Positions 37,041 through 45,578 of a stretch of DNA of 64,000 nucleotides are shown here, in pieces. Every line of letters begins with the position of its first letter. Position 1 is the stretch's first letter. Position numbers and translations under genes: made by a program. The notes beneath the pieces are model-generated. The model saw nothing but the letters and a program-made list of their open reading frames with translations, did no database searches and was not told the origin of the DNA. Source of the DNA: Paeniglutamicibacter gangotriensis Lz1y (GTDB taxonomy: Bacteria > Actinomycetota > Actinomycetes > Actinomycetales > Micrococcaceae); NCBI RefSeq assembly GCF_000348945.1, contig NZ_AOCK01000006.1, positions 62,001 through 126,000 on the forward strand. The letters run 5' to 3'.

Positions 37041-37973
37041 CTACTTGCCCAGCAAGTCTTGGTCGGTCAGCCACGTGATGGCTGCCTGCTTTGGCTCGAT
37101 CTTCGCCTCACCGGAGACTTGCTCGTTGAGCTTGATCAATTCTTCGGTGCTCAACTTCGCGGAAATCGCATCAATGACTTGCTGGGCTCCCTCGTCAACT
37201 TTGTCTTTCGCGGCCACGGGAACGACCTGCTGCGCCGGAAAGTTGTTCTTCGGATCCTCGAGCACCACTAGGTCATTGGCCGGAATCGCTGTACTGGTGG
37301 TGAAGATGTTCGCGGCGGTGACCTTGCCATCGACCAGCGCCTTCACCGTAGCGGGGCCGCCGCCGTCGGAAATCGGTTCAAACTTGGAAGGCACAAACCC
37401 GTAGTTCTTCTCTAGCCCCGGCAGTCCCACGGGCCGGTCCTTGAATTCCGGAGGACCTGCCATGGTCACTTCCGCGTTGTGGGCGGCCAGATCCTCGATG
37501 GTCTTCAAGTTCCATTTCTCGGCGGTGGCACGGGTGACAACCACCGCATCCTTGTCCTCTGCCGCGGCCGGGGTGAACATGCTCAGGCCCTTGTCTTCCA
37601 AGGCCTTGGGTAAGGCACTGAGAATCGACTCGGGGCTCGAGACGTCCGCCGCGGGATCGATGAATAGCAGTAGGTTGCCGGTGTAGTCGGGGATCAAATC
37701 GATCGAACCGTCGGCCAACGCCGGAATGTAGGCCTCGCGGGAACCGATGTTGAACTTCGTCTCCACGGAGTACCCCTTGGCCTTCAATGCCTCGGCATAC
37801 AGGTTGCCGATGATCTCCGACTCCGGGAAGTTCGCCGAGGACACCATCAGCGTGGTCGATCCGGCCTCGTCTGTGGGGGAAGGCGCCGCGGTGGGGTCTG
37901 AACACCCGGAGAGGATCAGCGAGCCTGTAACTACGGAGAATGCTGCAATCAAGGGAAGCTTCAGGAGTCTCAT
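37041..37973 (-). CDS. Osmoprotectant-binding lipoprotein (OpuCC/ProX type)
   Basis: The 310-residue protein has a lipobox (SLILSGCSD) and the OpuAC fold. Its motifs are VSSANFPESEIIGNLYAEAL, KGYSVETKFNIGSREAYIPA, GSIDLIPDYTGNLLLFIDP and, late, the NFPAQQVVPVAAKDKVDEGA region. It captures glycine betaine, carnitine or choline outside the membrane. It is the first gene of the operon; a 141-base gap separates it from the ATPase gene. The operon diverges from dprA. Confidence 0.88.
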   Translation of the reverse strand: MRLLKLPLIAAFSVVTGSLILSGCSDPTAAPSPTDEAGSTTLMVSSANFPESEIIGNLYAEALKAKGYSVETKFNIGSREAYIPALADGSIDLIPDYTGNLLLFIDPAADVSSPESILSALPKALEDKGLSMFTPAAAEDKDAVVVTRATAEKWNLKTIEDLAAHNAEVTMAGPPEFKDRPVGLPGLEKNYGFVPSKFEPISDGGGPATVKALVDGKVTAANIFTTSTAIPANDLVVLEDPKNNFPAQQVVPVAAKDKVDEGAQQVIDAISAKLSTEELIKLNEQVSGEAKIEPKQAAITWLTDQDLLGK

Positions 37974-38376
37974 TTACGTGCCTAGTTTCATGTCGGTTGC
38001 TGATACCGGCGAAGTTGCCACAAAATCATGTGGCCGTCGGTACTGAAGTTTCCTCCCATCGTTCCCCATAGTCACTTCGACAAGCAACATATATGCCGAA
38101 CCGTGTATCGGCGTGTCGTACGGCCAACGGGCGCTCCCAAATCCCAGAGACAAGACCGAAGCACTTGCCCGCACAACGGCCTCCCGCCGCTGCCCACCGG
38201 CACCGTCCACAACCCGCAGCCCGCACCGACAGCGGGCCGCGGAGAGGCAACACCCTAGGGGAGAGGGGCATGCCCCCCACCATTCCCACTTGCCCTAGCT
38301 CCACGGCGCCAATCAAACAGATATGCCAGGCGCAACCAAGGGGGCCGCGAACACCAAGGAAAGGACCCAGACAGCC
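37974..38376. other. Divergent promoter region between osmoprotectant operon and dprA
   Basis: About 400 bases. No gene is supported. The C-rich right half (38150-38320) has no clear promoter; an AAAGGA box near 38359-38364 precedes the preferred dprA start. Confidence 0.35.
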
Positions 38377-39669
38377 ATGGGTACCTACTCGCCCGAAGCA
38401 ACTGCACGAGCCGGATTGACGCACATCATCGAACCTAACGACCAAACCGGTGCCGCCCTGGTTCAGATCGCCGGAGCGGTCGAGGCCTACCGGCTCATCC
38501 GCGAACACCGCGGAGCAGCCCCTGCCAGTGAACAACAACAGGTAGCAGAGCTCCTCGATGCCCACGGGGCCTCCCGCGCCACCCTGCGCCTGGACGCGGG
38601 GCTGGAACGTTGGCGTCCCCGCGCCGCTCTCGCCGACCCCGAGTCAGATCTCAAACTCATGGCCAACCTCGGGGGAGGGATCATCCTGCCCACGGACCCC
38701 GAATGGCCAGCAGGCTTCGAAGCCCTCGAGCTGGCATCCCCGTTGGCCCTATGGTTCCGCGGCACCGCGGAGCGCTCCATCCTCCACGAGCCGGCAAACC
38801 TTGTCGCCATCGTCGGGTCACGGGACGCCACCGAATACGGGCGCACCATCACCGCCGAACTCGTCCACGACCTGCGCGCCCGGGGAGTCACCATCGTCTC
38901 CGGAGGCGCCTACGGCATCGATGCCCAGGCGCACCAAGCAGCGCTCGCCGACGAGCCGACCTCGGCCGCGACAGAGGGCAGCACCCCGCCAGCACCAACC
39001 ATTGCCGTCATGGCAGGGGGGCTGAACCGTTACTACCCGGTCGGAAACGACGAGCTGCTCAAATCGGTACAGCGCCATGGCCTGCTCATTGCCGAGGTGG
39101 CACCCGGGGCCACACCCAGCCGTTGGCGCTTTTTGCAACGCAATAGGTTGATCGCAGCCATCTGCGCCGCAACCATTGTCACCGAAGCCCGCTGGCGCTC
39201 GGGGGCACTGAGCACCGCACACCACGCGGCAGAAATGGGCCGCGAGGTCGGGGCCGTCCCCGGTTCGGTCTTCTCTGCCAACTCAGCAGGCTGCCACCGC
39301 CTCATCCGCGAAGGTGCGGCAACGCTGATCACCGACGGTGCCGAAGCCATCGAACTGTTCGGCCTCGGAAGCCAGCGGCCAATCCCGGACGCAGGTCAAC
39401 CGAGCCCCGGGAGCGGTAAGGATCCAGCGCAGGGGCGTGACTACGACGGGCTGGCCATCCCCGACCTCTTGCTGCTCGACGCACTGCCGGTACGCACCGC
39501 GCGTACCGTTGACCAACTGGCCATCGTCGCCGGACTGGGCATCGGTTCCATTCTCGGCGGACTCTCCCGCCTCGCTTCCCAAGGCCTGGCCGAACGCACC
39601 CCCAACGGCTGGATACGCCGCTTCCCCCAGGGGCGCGAACCCCAACGCGGGGCACCTCACCACGGGTAG
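38377..39669 (+). CDS. dprA: DNA-processing protein DprA
   Basis: The 430-residue protein loads RecA on incoming single-stranded DNA in transformation. It has the Rossmann-like DprA core: LANLGGGIILPTDPEWPAGF, LVAIVGSRDATEYGRTITAE, VSGGAYGIDAQAHQAAL, AVMAGGLNRYYPVGNDELL, SRWRFLQRNRLIAAICAATI and the SGALSTAHHAAEMGREVGAV stretch. A winged-helix-like C-terminus follows (LPVRTARTVDQLAIVAGLGI). The start at 38377 gives the usual actinobacterial N-terminus; ATG 38323 is possible. Its usual neighbour comM is 4.7 kb away. Confidence 0.92.
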   Translation: MGTYSPEATARAGLTHIIEPNDQTGAALVQIAGAVEAYRLIREHRGAAPASEQQQVAELLDAHGASRATLRLDAGLERWRPRAALADPESDLKLMANLGGGIILPTDPEWPAGFEALELASPLALWFRGTAERSILHEPANLVAIVGSRDATEYGRTITAELVHDLRARGVTIVSGGAYGIDAQAHQAALADEPTSAATEGSTPPAPTIAVMAGGLNRYYPVGNDELLKSVQRHGLLIAEVAPGATPSRWRFLQRNRLIAAICAATIVTEARWRSGALSTAHHAAEMGREVGAVPGSVFSANSAGCHRLIREGAATLITDGAEAIELFGLGSQRPIPDAGQPSPGSGKDPAQGRDYDGLAIPDLLLLDALPVRTARTVDQLAIVAGLGIGSILGGLSRLASQGLAERTPNGWIRRFPQGREPQRGAPHHG

Positions 39670-39739
39670 GGGGTAACGGAAGCACACCGACCGGCGTGGC
39701 AGCATTGCCCGCATGCTCCGCGCGGGAGACAGTAGAGAC

Positions 39740-40723
39740 GTGCCAGATCCAATCCAAGAAAACCCCGACGCAGCATACATCCCGGCCGAACTCAGCCACG
39801 CCCGGGACGGCTTCCTGCGCCACATGGCTCTGGAACGCGAACGCAGCGAACACACCTTGCGCGCCTACGCAGGGGACATCGCCAACCTCTACGTCTACGC
39901 GATCCCACACGGCGCCACCAACCTCGCGGGGCTCGACCTCAGCCTGTTACGCGGCTGGCTCATGACCCTCCAAGAATCCGGACTCGCCAGAGCCACGCTC
40001 GCCAGACGCTCCGCCACCATCCGCAGCTTCCTCGCCTGGGCAGTCCGCGAAGAACTCATCAGCACCAACCCGGCAATCCGCCTCCAATCACCCAAGCGCG
40101 AACAACGCCTCCCGCACATCCTGCAAAACAACCAAATCGAACGCATCTTCCAGCCCGCGACCCGCCTACCCGAAACCGCAGATGTCAAGATCAAGGAGCC
40201 AACGAAGGAACAGCTCGCGCTCGCCGACCGCAACAAGCTCATCCTCGAGTTGCTCTATGCCACTGCCATTCGTGTGGGGGAGCTGGTTTCGCTGGATATC
40301 GGTGACATCGACTTGGACCGGCGGACCTTGCGGGTCATCGGCAAGGGCAACAATGAACGCACGGTCCCGTTCGGACAGCCCGCGCTGAATGCAATCGATG
40401 ATTGGCTGCGCCGCTCCCGCCCGGTGCTGCGCACCAATGAATCCGGCCATGCGCTACTGCTGGGCCGCAGGGGCAAGCGGCTCGATGCCAGGGCGGCCCG
40501 CCAGGTGGTCTCGGACGCCCTGGCGGCGCTGGGGGACACTGCAGCGCGCGGGCCCCACGCGTTGCGCCACAGCGCCGCCACACATCTGCTGGATCGCGGG
40601 GCAGACCTGCGTGCCGTGCAAGAGATCCTCGGCCACTCTTCGCTGGCCACCACGCAGCTGTACACCCACGTGTCGGTGGAACGGCTCAAGGATAGCTACC
40701 AAAAAGCCCATCCTCGGGCGTAA
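39740..40723 (+). CDS. xerC: Tyrosine recombinase XerC/XerD type
   Basis: The 327-residue protein resolves chromosome dimers at dif. It has the N-terminal SAM-like core-binding domain (HMALERERSEHTLRAYAGDI) and a catalytic domain with the full set: Arg in YATAIRVGELVSLD, Lys in IGKGNNERTVPF, HALRHSAATHLL, LGHSSLATTQLYTH with the nucleophile Tyr. Position after dprA is usual for actinobacterial XerC-like recombinases, so it is a housekeeping gene rather than a mobile-element integrase. The GTG at 39740 is preferred because GGGAG lies upstream; ATG 39713 is the alternative. Confidence 0.88.
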   Translation: MPDPIQENPDAAYIPAELSHARDGFLRHMALERERSEHTLRAYAGDIANLYVYAIPHGATNLAGLDLSLLRGWLMTLQESGLARATLARRSATIRSFLAWAVREELISTNPAIRLQSPKREQRLPHILQNNQIERIFQPATRLPETADVKIKEPTKEQLALADRNKLILELLYATAIRVGELVSLDIGDIDLDRRTLRVIGKGNNERTVPFGQPALNAIDDWLRRSRPVLRTNESGHALLLGRRGKRLDARAARQVVSDALAALGDTAARGPHALRHSAATHLLDRGADLRAVQEILGHSSLATTQLYTHVSVERLKDSYQKAHPRA

Positions 40724-40878
40724 ATATGTATAAACCTAGGTCACTGCAGAAAGTTGTGGTCAAGGACAGCTGGCCGAACGCCGTATAATCGTGCACAATA
40801 CTAGAGAGGACTTGCTGGACTTCGAATACGGATTGTTGGCGTTGGGGAAGACGTTCCAACAGCACATCGGAGGAAAGC

Positions 40879-41382
40879 ATGTCTAAAGCACTGACCAGGG
40901 GCGTACTTTTCGTACACTCAGCCCCTTCAGCGCTGTGCCCGCACATCGAATGGGCGATCGGCTCCGTTGTCGACCGGCGGACGGATCTGCACTGGACCGA
41001 GCAGAGCGCTTCTCCCGGCATGTCACGGGCGGAAGTCAACTGGACCGGAAAGCCGGGCACAGGCGCTCTTTTAGCGTCCGCACTTCGCGGTTGGGCGCAC
41101 CTTCGCTACGAGGTCACCGAGGACGCAAGCCCCGGCGTCGATTCGAGCCGCTGGTCCCATACCCCCGAATTGGGGATTTTCCATGCCACCACCGATGCCG
41201 CCGGAAACATCATGGTTTCCGAAGAGCGCATCCGCTGGGCCTACGAAAAGGGTGCTGGCGATCCCGCGATCGTTTACCAAGAACTTTCCATCGCTCTCGG
41301 TGAAGCCTGGGACGAGGAGCTCGAACCCTTCCGTTACGCCGCAGAAGGCGCCCCCGTGCGCTGGCTCCATCAAGTGATCTAG
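40879..41382 (+). CDS. DUF3145 protein
   Basis: The 167-residue protein, MSKALTRGVLFVHSAPSALC onward, belongs to the actinobacterial DUF3145 family. Typical stretches are CPHIEWAIGSV, WTEQSASPGMSRAEVNWTGK and WAHLRYEVTEDAS. Its function is unknown; it is often found beside the fab genes. AGGAAAG lies before the ATG. A perfect TATAAT at 40784-40789 upstream is a likely -10 box, giving a leader of about 85 bases. Confidence 0.9.
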   Translation: MSKALTRGVLFVHSAPSALCPHIEWAIGSVVDRRTDLHWTEQSASPGMSRAEVNWTGKPGTGALLASALRGWAHLRYEVTEDASPGVDSSRWSHTPELGIFHATTDAAGNIMVSEERIRWAYEKGAGDPAIVYQELSIALGEAWDEELEPFRYAAEGAPVRWLHQVI

Positions 41383-41425
41383 GGTCCACGGCCGAACCGG
41401 TTCCAGACCCCAAAACAGCAAGATT

Positions 41426-41479
41426 GGTTGTGCAGTCACCGTCGATGAGTCGACGGTGACTGCACAACCAGTCTTTTTT
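41426..41479 (+). terminator. Very strong rho-independent terminator
   Basis: A perfect 20-base stem (41426-41445 with 41450-41469) around a TGAG loop is followed by AGTCTTTTTT. It ends the DUF3145 transcript. Confidence 0.93.
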
Positions 41480-41661
41480 GCTTCCAGCGGATATCTCTAC
41501 CAGATATCCTCGGAGCCACGCCCAGTACATGTGTGTATGGGCGTAGAGCCGGATGGTTTGAGAGCTCTCCTCGGGGAGCTTTCATCGTATTAACGCAAAT
41601 GGCCCGGGATTTCAGTGAAGCCCCGGGCCATTGGCGAAGCGGATACGGATCCGCTCGGTGT

Positions 41662-42900
41662 CTAGACGCTGCGGATCGCAACCACGGCGTTGTGTCCACC
41701 GAAGCCGAACGAGTTGTTCAGCGCGACGATGGACCCTTCGGGCAGCTCTCGAGGGGTGCCGACAACAACATCCAACGGGATCTCCGGATCCTGGTTCTCC
41801 AGGTTGATGGTGACCGGTGCCTTGCGGTGGTAGACGGCGAGCACAGCCAGGACCGATTCAACGGCGCCGGAGGCACCGAGCAAGTGGCCCATCTGCGACT
41901 TGGTGGCCGAGACGCAGACCTTGTCCAGGTGGGTTCCCAGGGCGGCACGCAGTGCGGTGTACTCGGGCTTGTCGCCCACCGGAGTCGAGGTGGCGTGCGC
42001 GTTGACGTGCACGACGTCCTCGGGCTGGATCAGGCCGTCAAACATGGCCGCCTTCAGGGCGCGGGTGGCGCCCAGACCCTCCGGGTCCGGTGCGGTGATG
42101 TGGTAGGCGTCGGCGGTTACCGAGGTGCCTGCAAGTTCCGCGTAGATCGTTGCTCCGCGGGCAATGGCGTGCTCTTCGGCTTCGAGGACCAAAGCCCCTG
42201 CACCTTCACCCATGACAAATCCGTCACGATCGCGATCGTAGGGACGTGATGCGTGCTCCGGGTCGTCATTGCGCTTGGACAGCGCCTTCATGGCGGCGAA
42301 GGAAGCCATCGGCATCGGGTGGATGGCTGCCTCGGCACCGCCGCAGACCACGACGTCGGCCTTGCCCGAACGGATCAGCTCGAGGCCGATATGCATGGCC
42401 TCGGTACCCGAGGCACAGGCCGAGACGGGGGTGTGTGCGCCGGCGCGGGCGCCGAGGTCCAAGGAAACCGCAGCAGCAGGGCCGTTGGGCATCAGCATCG
42501 GCACGGTCATCGGCAGCACGCGGCGCGGGCCCTTTTCCTTCAAAGTGTCCCAAGCATCCAGCAGTGTCCAGACACCGCCGATGCCGGTGGCGAAGGCAAC
42601 GGCCAGGCGGTCGTGGTCGACTTCCTCGATGCCCGAATCCTTCCAGGCTTCGCGCGCGGCAACCACGGCGAACTGGGTGGACGGGTCCATGCGCTTCATT
42701 TCGATGCGGGAGAGCACCTCGGAAGCGGGGGTGGAGGCCTTGGCGGCAAACTTCACCGGCAGGTTGTAGGTTTCAACCCATTCATCGGGCAGCGTGTGCG
42801 CGCCGGAAACACCCTTGAGGGCGTTGGCCCACAGAGTCGGGACGTCCCCGCCGATGGGGGTGGTGGCGCCAAGGCCGGTGATAACAACTTTGCGAGCCAT
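41662..42900 (-). CDS. fabF: 3-oxoacyl-ACP synthase II
   Basis: The 412-residue condensing enzyme elongates acyl chains in type II fatty acid synthesis. It has the catalytic triad of the KAS family: Cys162 in HTPVSACASGTEAMH, His in HVNAHATSTPVGDKPE and His in KSQMGHLLGASGAVE, plus the terminal NNSFGFGGHNA. The start MARKVVITGLGATTPIGG at 42900 is typical; the longer frame is not. It is the last gene of fabD-fabH-acpP-fabF, 258 bases after acpP. Confidence 0.95.
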   Translation of the reverse strand: MARKVVITGLGATTPIGGDVPTLWANALKGVSGAHTLPDEWVETYNLPVKFAAKASTPASEVLSRIEMKRMDPSTQFAVVAAREAWKDSGIEEVDHDRLAVAFATGIGGVWTLLDAWDTLKEKGPRRVLPMTVPMLMPNGPAAAVSLDLGARAGAHTPVSACASGTEAMHIGLELIRSGKADVVVCGGAEAAIHPMPMASFAAMKALSKRNDDPEHASRPYDRDRDGFVMGEGAGALVLEAEEHAIARGATIYAELAGTSVTADAYHITAPDPEGLGATRALKAAMFDGLIQPEDVVHVNAHATSTPVGDKPEYTALRAALGTHLDKVCVSATKSQMGHLLGASGAVESVLAVLAVYHRKAPVTINLENQDPEIPLDVVVGTPRELPEGSIVALNNSFGFGGHNAVVAIRSV

Positions 42901-43158
42901 GTTGAAACTCTCTACTGGTTGGGGGGCGAAACGGCTAGCGAAGCTAGCGCGCGATCCAAGCATCGGGTCGCGGTGTGAGTGCGGTTTTCCGGATTGGATC
43001 GAAAATCTGGGGATCGGTTACGAAACCGGTAAAGCGGAATTGGCTGGCGGTTGCCGGCGTGCCATCAAGGATGATGGACGAATCGATGTCCCCGCCGTGG
43101 ACTGGCCAGTCTCCGAACGAAGAACGGACAGTCCACGGCAGTGGCATCAATGGACTGC

Positions 43159-43404
43159 TTAGGCCTGAGCGCCAGCGATGAAGTTCACTGCATCGGCAAC
43201 GGTCTTGAGGTTCTTGACCTCTTCGTCCGGGATCTTCACGTCGAACTTCTCTTCGGCGTTGACGACGATGGTCATCATCGAGATGGAGTCGATGTCGAGG
43301 TCCTCGGTGAAGGACTTGTCCATTTCAACTGCCTCGGTCTCGAGGCCGGTCTCTTCATTGACGATCTCGGCCAAGCCGGCCAGAATCTCTTCGTTGCTAG
43401 CCAT
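43159..43404 (-). CDS. acpP: Acyl carrier protein
   Basis: The 81-residue acidic protein has the phosphopantetheine site at Ser40 in EDLDIDSISMMTIV; the usual DSL is DSI here, as in other actinobacterial ACPs. It carries growing acyl chains for FabH, FabF and FabD. The ATG at 43404 has AAGGAG upstream; the frame extends further but gives atypical residues. Confidence 0.95.
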   Translation of the reverse strand: MASNEEILAGLAEIVNEETGLETEAVEMDKSFTEDLDIDSISMMTIVVNAEEKFDVKIPDEEVKNLKTVADAVNFIAGAQA

Positions 43405-43502
43405 GATGGCTCCTTTTCTGTGTTTGCCGGTAACAAGCCCGACGACTATGCAGACCACAGGTGTGGGGTCCGAATGATGGGTTGTATCCCTGGGTGTTAA
43501 CC

Positions 43503-44558
43503 CTAGGGCAGGACAACGACCTGTGCGCCAAAGACAAGCCCGGCGCCAAACCCAATTTGCAAAGCAAGACCGCCGGAAAGCTCCGGGTTCTCCTTGAGCA
43601 TGTTATCCATGGCCATGGGGATCGACGCAGCCGAGGTGTTGCCCGAGGTGGCGATGTCGCGCGCGACAATCACCTTTTCCGGAACCTTCAGCTGCTTGAC
43701 CATCTCGTCGATGATGCGCATGTTGGCCTGGTGCGGAATGAAGGCAACTAGGTCCTCGGCGGTGATTCCGGCCTTTTCAAGGGCAAGCTTAGCCATTTTG
43801 GCCATTTCCCACACAGCCCAGCGGAAGACCGTCTGTCCATCCTGGCGCAGGGTCGGCCACAGCTGTGCCTCGGTGCCTGCCACCAAGGCGGTACCGTCCG
43901 GGGAAGACTCGGCCTGCAGAACAGCGTCGCGCAGATCGAGCTGCGAGTGGGTCATGCCAATGGCGTTCCACCGTGAGCCGTCCGAACCCCAGACCGAGGG
44001 GGAGATGCCGGGGATATCCGAGGGGCCGACGATCACTGCGCCAGCGCCGTCACCCAGCAGGAAGGAAATGGTGCGTTCGTGGTTGTCGATGACGTCCGAG
44101 AGCTTCTCTGCGCCGACGACCAGCACGTACTCGGCCATGCCGGAACGCACCAGGGCGTCGGCCTGGGCCACTCCGTAGCAGTATCCGGCGCAGGCTGCGG
44201 AGATGTCGAAGGCAGGTGCCGGGGTTGCCCCGATGCGGTCGGCCAGCGCAGATGCCGCGGACGGGGTGGCGTAAGGGAAGGTCACGGTCGCGACTATGAC
44301 GGCGCCGATCTGGCTGGCTTCGATCCCGGCGGAGGCCAGTGCCGAACGTGCGGCACCTTCGGCCATGTCCAACAGCGAGGTATCTGCATCGGCGCGGGCA
44401 CGGGTCACGATGCCGGTGCGCTGCTGGATCCACTCGTCGGAGGAATCGATCCACTGGCAGACATCGTCGTTGGTCACGATGACATCGGGGCGGAAAGACC
44501 CAACGCCGTGGATCCGGCTGAATTCACGGCTGGCCGTCTGGTTCATCACTGCAGTCAT
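43503..44558 (-). CDS. fabH: 3-oxoacyl-ACP synthase III
   Basis: The 351-residue enzyme starts fatty acid synthesis by condensing a starter acyl-CoA with malonyl-ACP. Catalytic residues are Cys123 (FDISAACAGYCYG), His in VAFIPHQANMRI and Asn in ATSGNTSAASIPMA. The start at 44558 places it 13 bases after the fabD stop; an earlier ATG at 44621 would overlap fabD by 50 bases. In this group FabH often accepts branched starters, which would give iso/anteiso acids; that is a family-level expectation. Confidence 0.94.
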   Translation of the reverse strand: MTAVMNQTASREFSRIHGVGSFRPDVIVTNDDVCQWIDSSDEWIQQRTGIVTRARADADTSLLDMAEGAARSALASAGIEASQIGAVIVATVTFPYATPSAASALADRIGATPAPAFDISAACAGYCYGVAQADALVRSGMAEYVLVVGAEKLSDVIDNHERTISFLLGDGAGAVIVGPSDIPGISPSVWGSDGSRWNAIGMTHSQLDLRDAVLQAESSPDGTALVAGTEAQLWPTLRQDGQTVFRWAVWEMAKMAKLALEKAGITAEDLVAFIPHQANMRIIDEMVKQLKVPEKVIVARDIATSGNTSAASIPMAMDNMLKENPELSGGLALQIGFGAGLVFGAQVVVLP

Positions 44559-44571
44559 GTTTACTGTCTTC

Positions 44572-45495
44572 CTAGGCTTGGGTGTGTTCGAGGACGAAAG
44601 CACGGGCCGCCTCGAGATCATCGGGGGACTTCAGGGCCAGCGTCGGGATCCCCTTCAGGCCACGGCGGGCCAAACCGACCAGGGTTCCTGCCGGGGGAAG
44701 CTCAATGATGCCGGTGACCCCGCGTGCGGCCAGTTCTTCCATGCACTTGTCCCAGCGGACCGGGCGGGAGACCTGGGCGACCAGTGAGGCGAGGTTTGAC
44801 GGACCATCGACAACCGCTTGTCCGTCAAAGTTCGACAGCAGCGTGGTGGTCGGGTCATTGGCCTGCAGCGACGAGGACAGTTCCTCGAGCACGTCCACGG
44901 CTGGGGCCATGTGCTGGGTGTGGAACGCACCTGCGACCTTTAGGGGAATCACCCGGGCCTTGGCCGGGGGATTGGCTGCGAAGGCCTCGATCTGTTCCAG
45001 GGTTCCGGCTGCGACGATCTGGCCGCCGCCGTTGGCGTTGGCCGGGCTCAGTCCAGCGGCGGAGATGGCCGCGTTGACTTCCTCGGGGTCCCCGCCCAAC
45101 ACCGCGGCCATGCCGGTGGGAGTGACGGCCGCAGCCAGGGCCATGGCGTTGGCGCGTTCGCGGACGAAGACCATGGAGTCCTGTTCGCTCAGTGCACCGG
45201 CCAGGGCGGTCGCGGTGATCTCGCCGACGGAGTGGCCTGCCAGCACGGTGTTGCCCGGCAGGGTGTCGCCGAACAAGGCGCGGGCAGCGATGAGACCGGC
45301 CGCCACGATCAAGGGCTGGGCGACGGCCGTGTCCTTGATGGTCTCTTCGTCCGAGACCGTCCCGTGGGCGGTCAGGTCACGCTCCGTGATGGCCGAAAGT
45401 TCGGTGAGATGTTCGGAAACACCCGGAACCTTGAGCCACGGAGAAAGGAATCCGGGGGTCTGGGAGCCCTGTCCAGGGCACACGATTGCTAGCAC
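44572..45495 (-). CDS. fabD: Malonyl-CoA:ACP transacylase
   Basis: The 307-residue enzyme loads malonyl groups on ACP. It begins MLAIVCPGQGSQTPGFLSPW and has the nucleophile Ser89 in LAGHSVGEITA, the conserved QPLIVAAG and the histidine in VAGAFHTQHMAP. It is the first gene of the fab operon, 77 bases downstream of fasR on the same strand; an inverted-repeat element overlaps the fasR stop just ahead of it. Confidence 0.95.
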   Translation of the reverse strand: MLAIVCPGQGSQTPGFLSPWLKVPGVSEHLTELSAITERDLTAHGTVSDEETIKDTAVAQPLIVAAGLIAARALFGDTLPGNTVLAGHSVGEITATALAGALSEQDSMVFVRERANAMALAAAVTPTGMAAVLGGDPEEVNAAISAAGLSPANANGGGQIVAAGTLEQIEAFAANPPAKARVIPLKVAGAFHTQHMAPAVDVLEELSSSLQANDPTTTLLSNFDGQAVVDGPSNLASLVAQVSRPVRWDKCMEELAARGVTGIIELPPAGTLVGLARRGLKGIPTLALKSPDDLEAARAFVLEHTQA

Positions 45496-45561
45496 TACTC
45501 CAGCTTTCCAAAGAAGTCCGTCTCAACGGCTGTTTTCGCACACCGACTTGTCGGCATGCTT

Positions 45562-45578
45562 TTGTATGAATCCTACAA
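45562..45578 (-). promoter_or_regulatory. Inverted-repeat element before fabD, candidate FasR site
   Basis: TTGTATGAATCCTACAA has TTGTA/TACAA arms and overlaps the fasR stop codon, about 67-83 bases upstream of fabD. A near copy lies upstream of fasR at 46876-46892. The pairing of sites suggests the operator of the fab regulator; binding is inferred. Confidence 0.6.

Noticed and set aside
39740-40723. Tyrosine recombinase as an integrase of a mobile element
   Set aside because: Its place after dprA and its length and motifs fit the housekeeping XerC/D recombinase; no attachment repeats were seen next to it.
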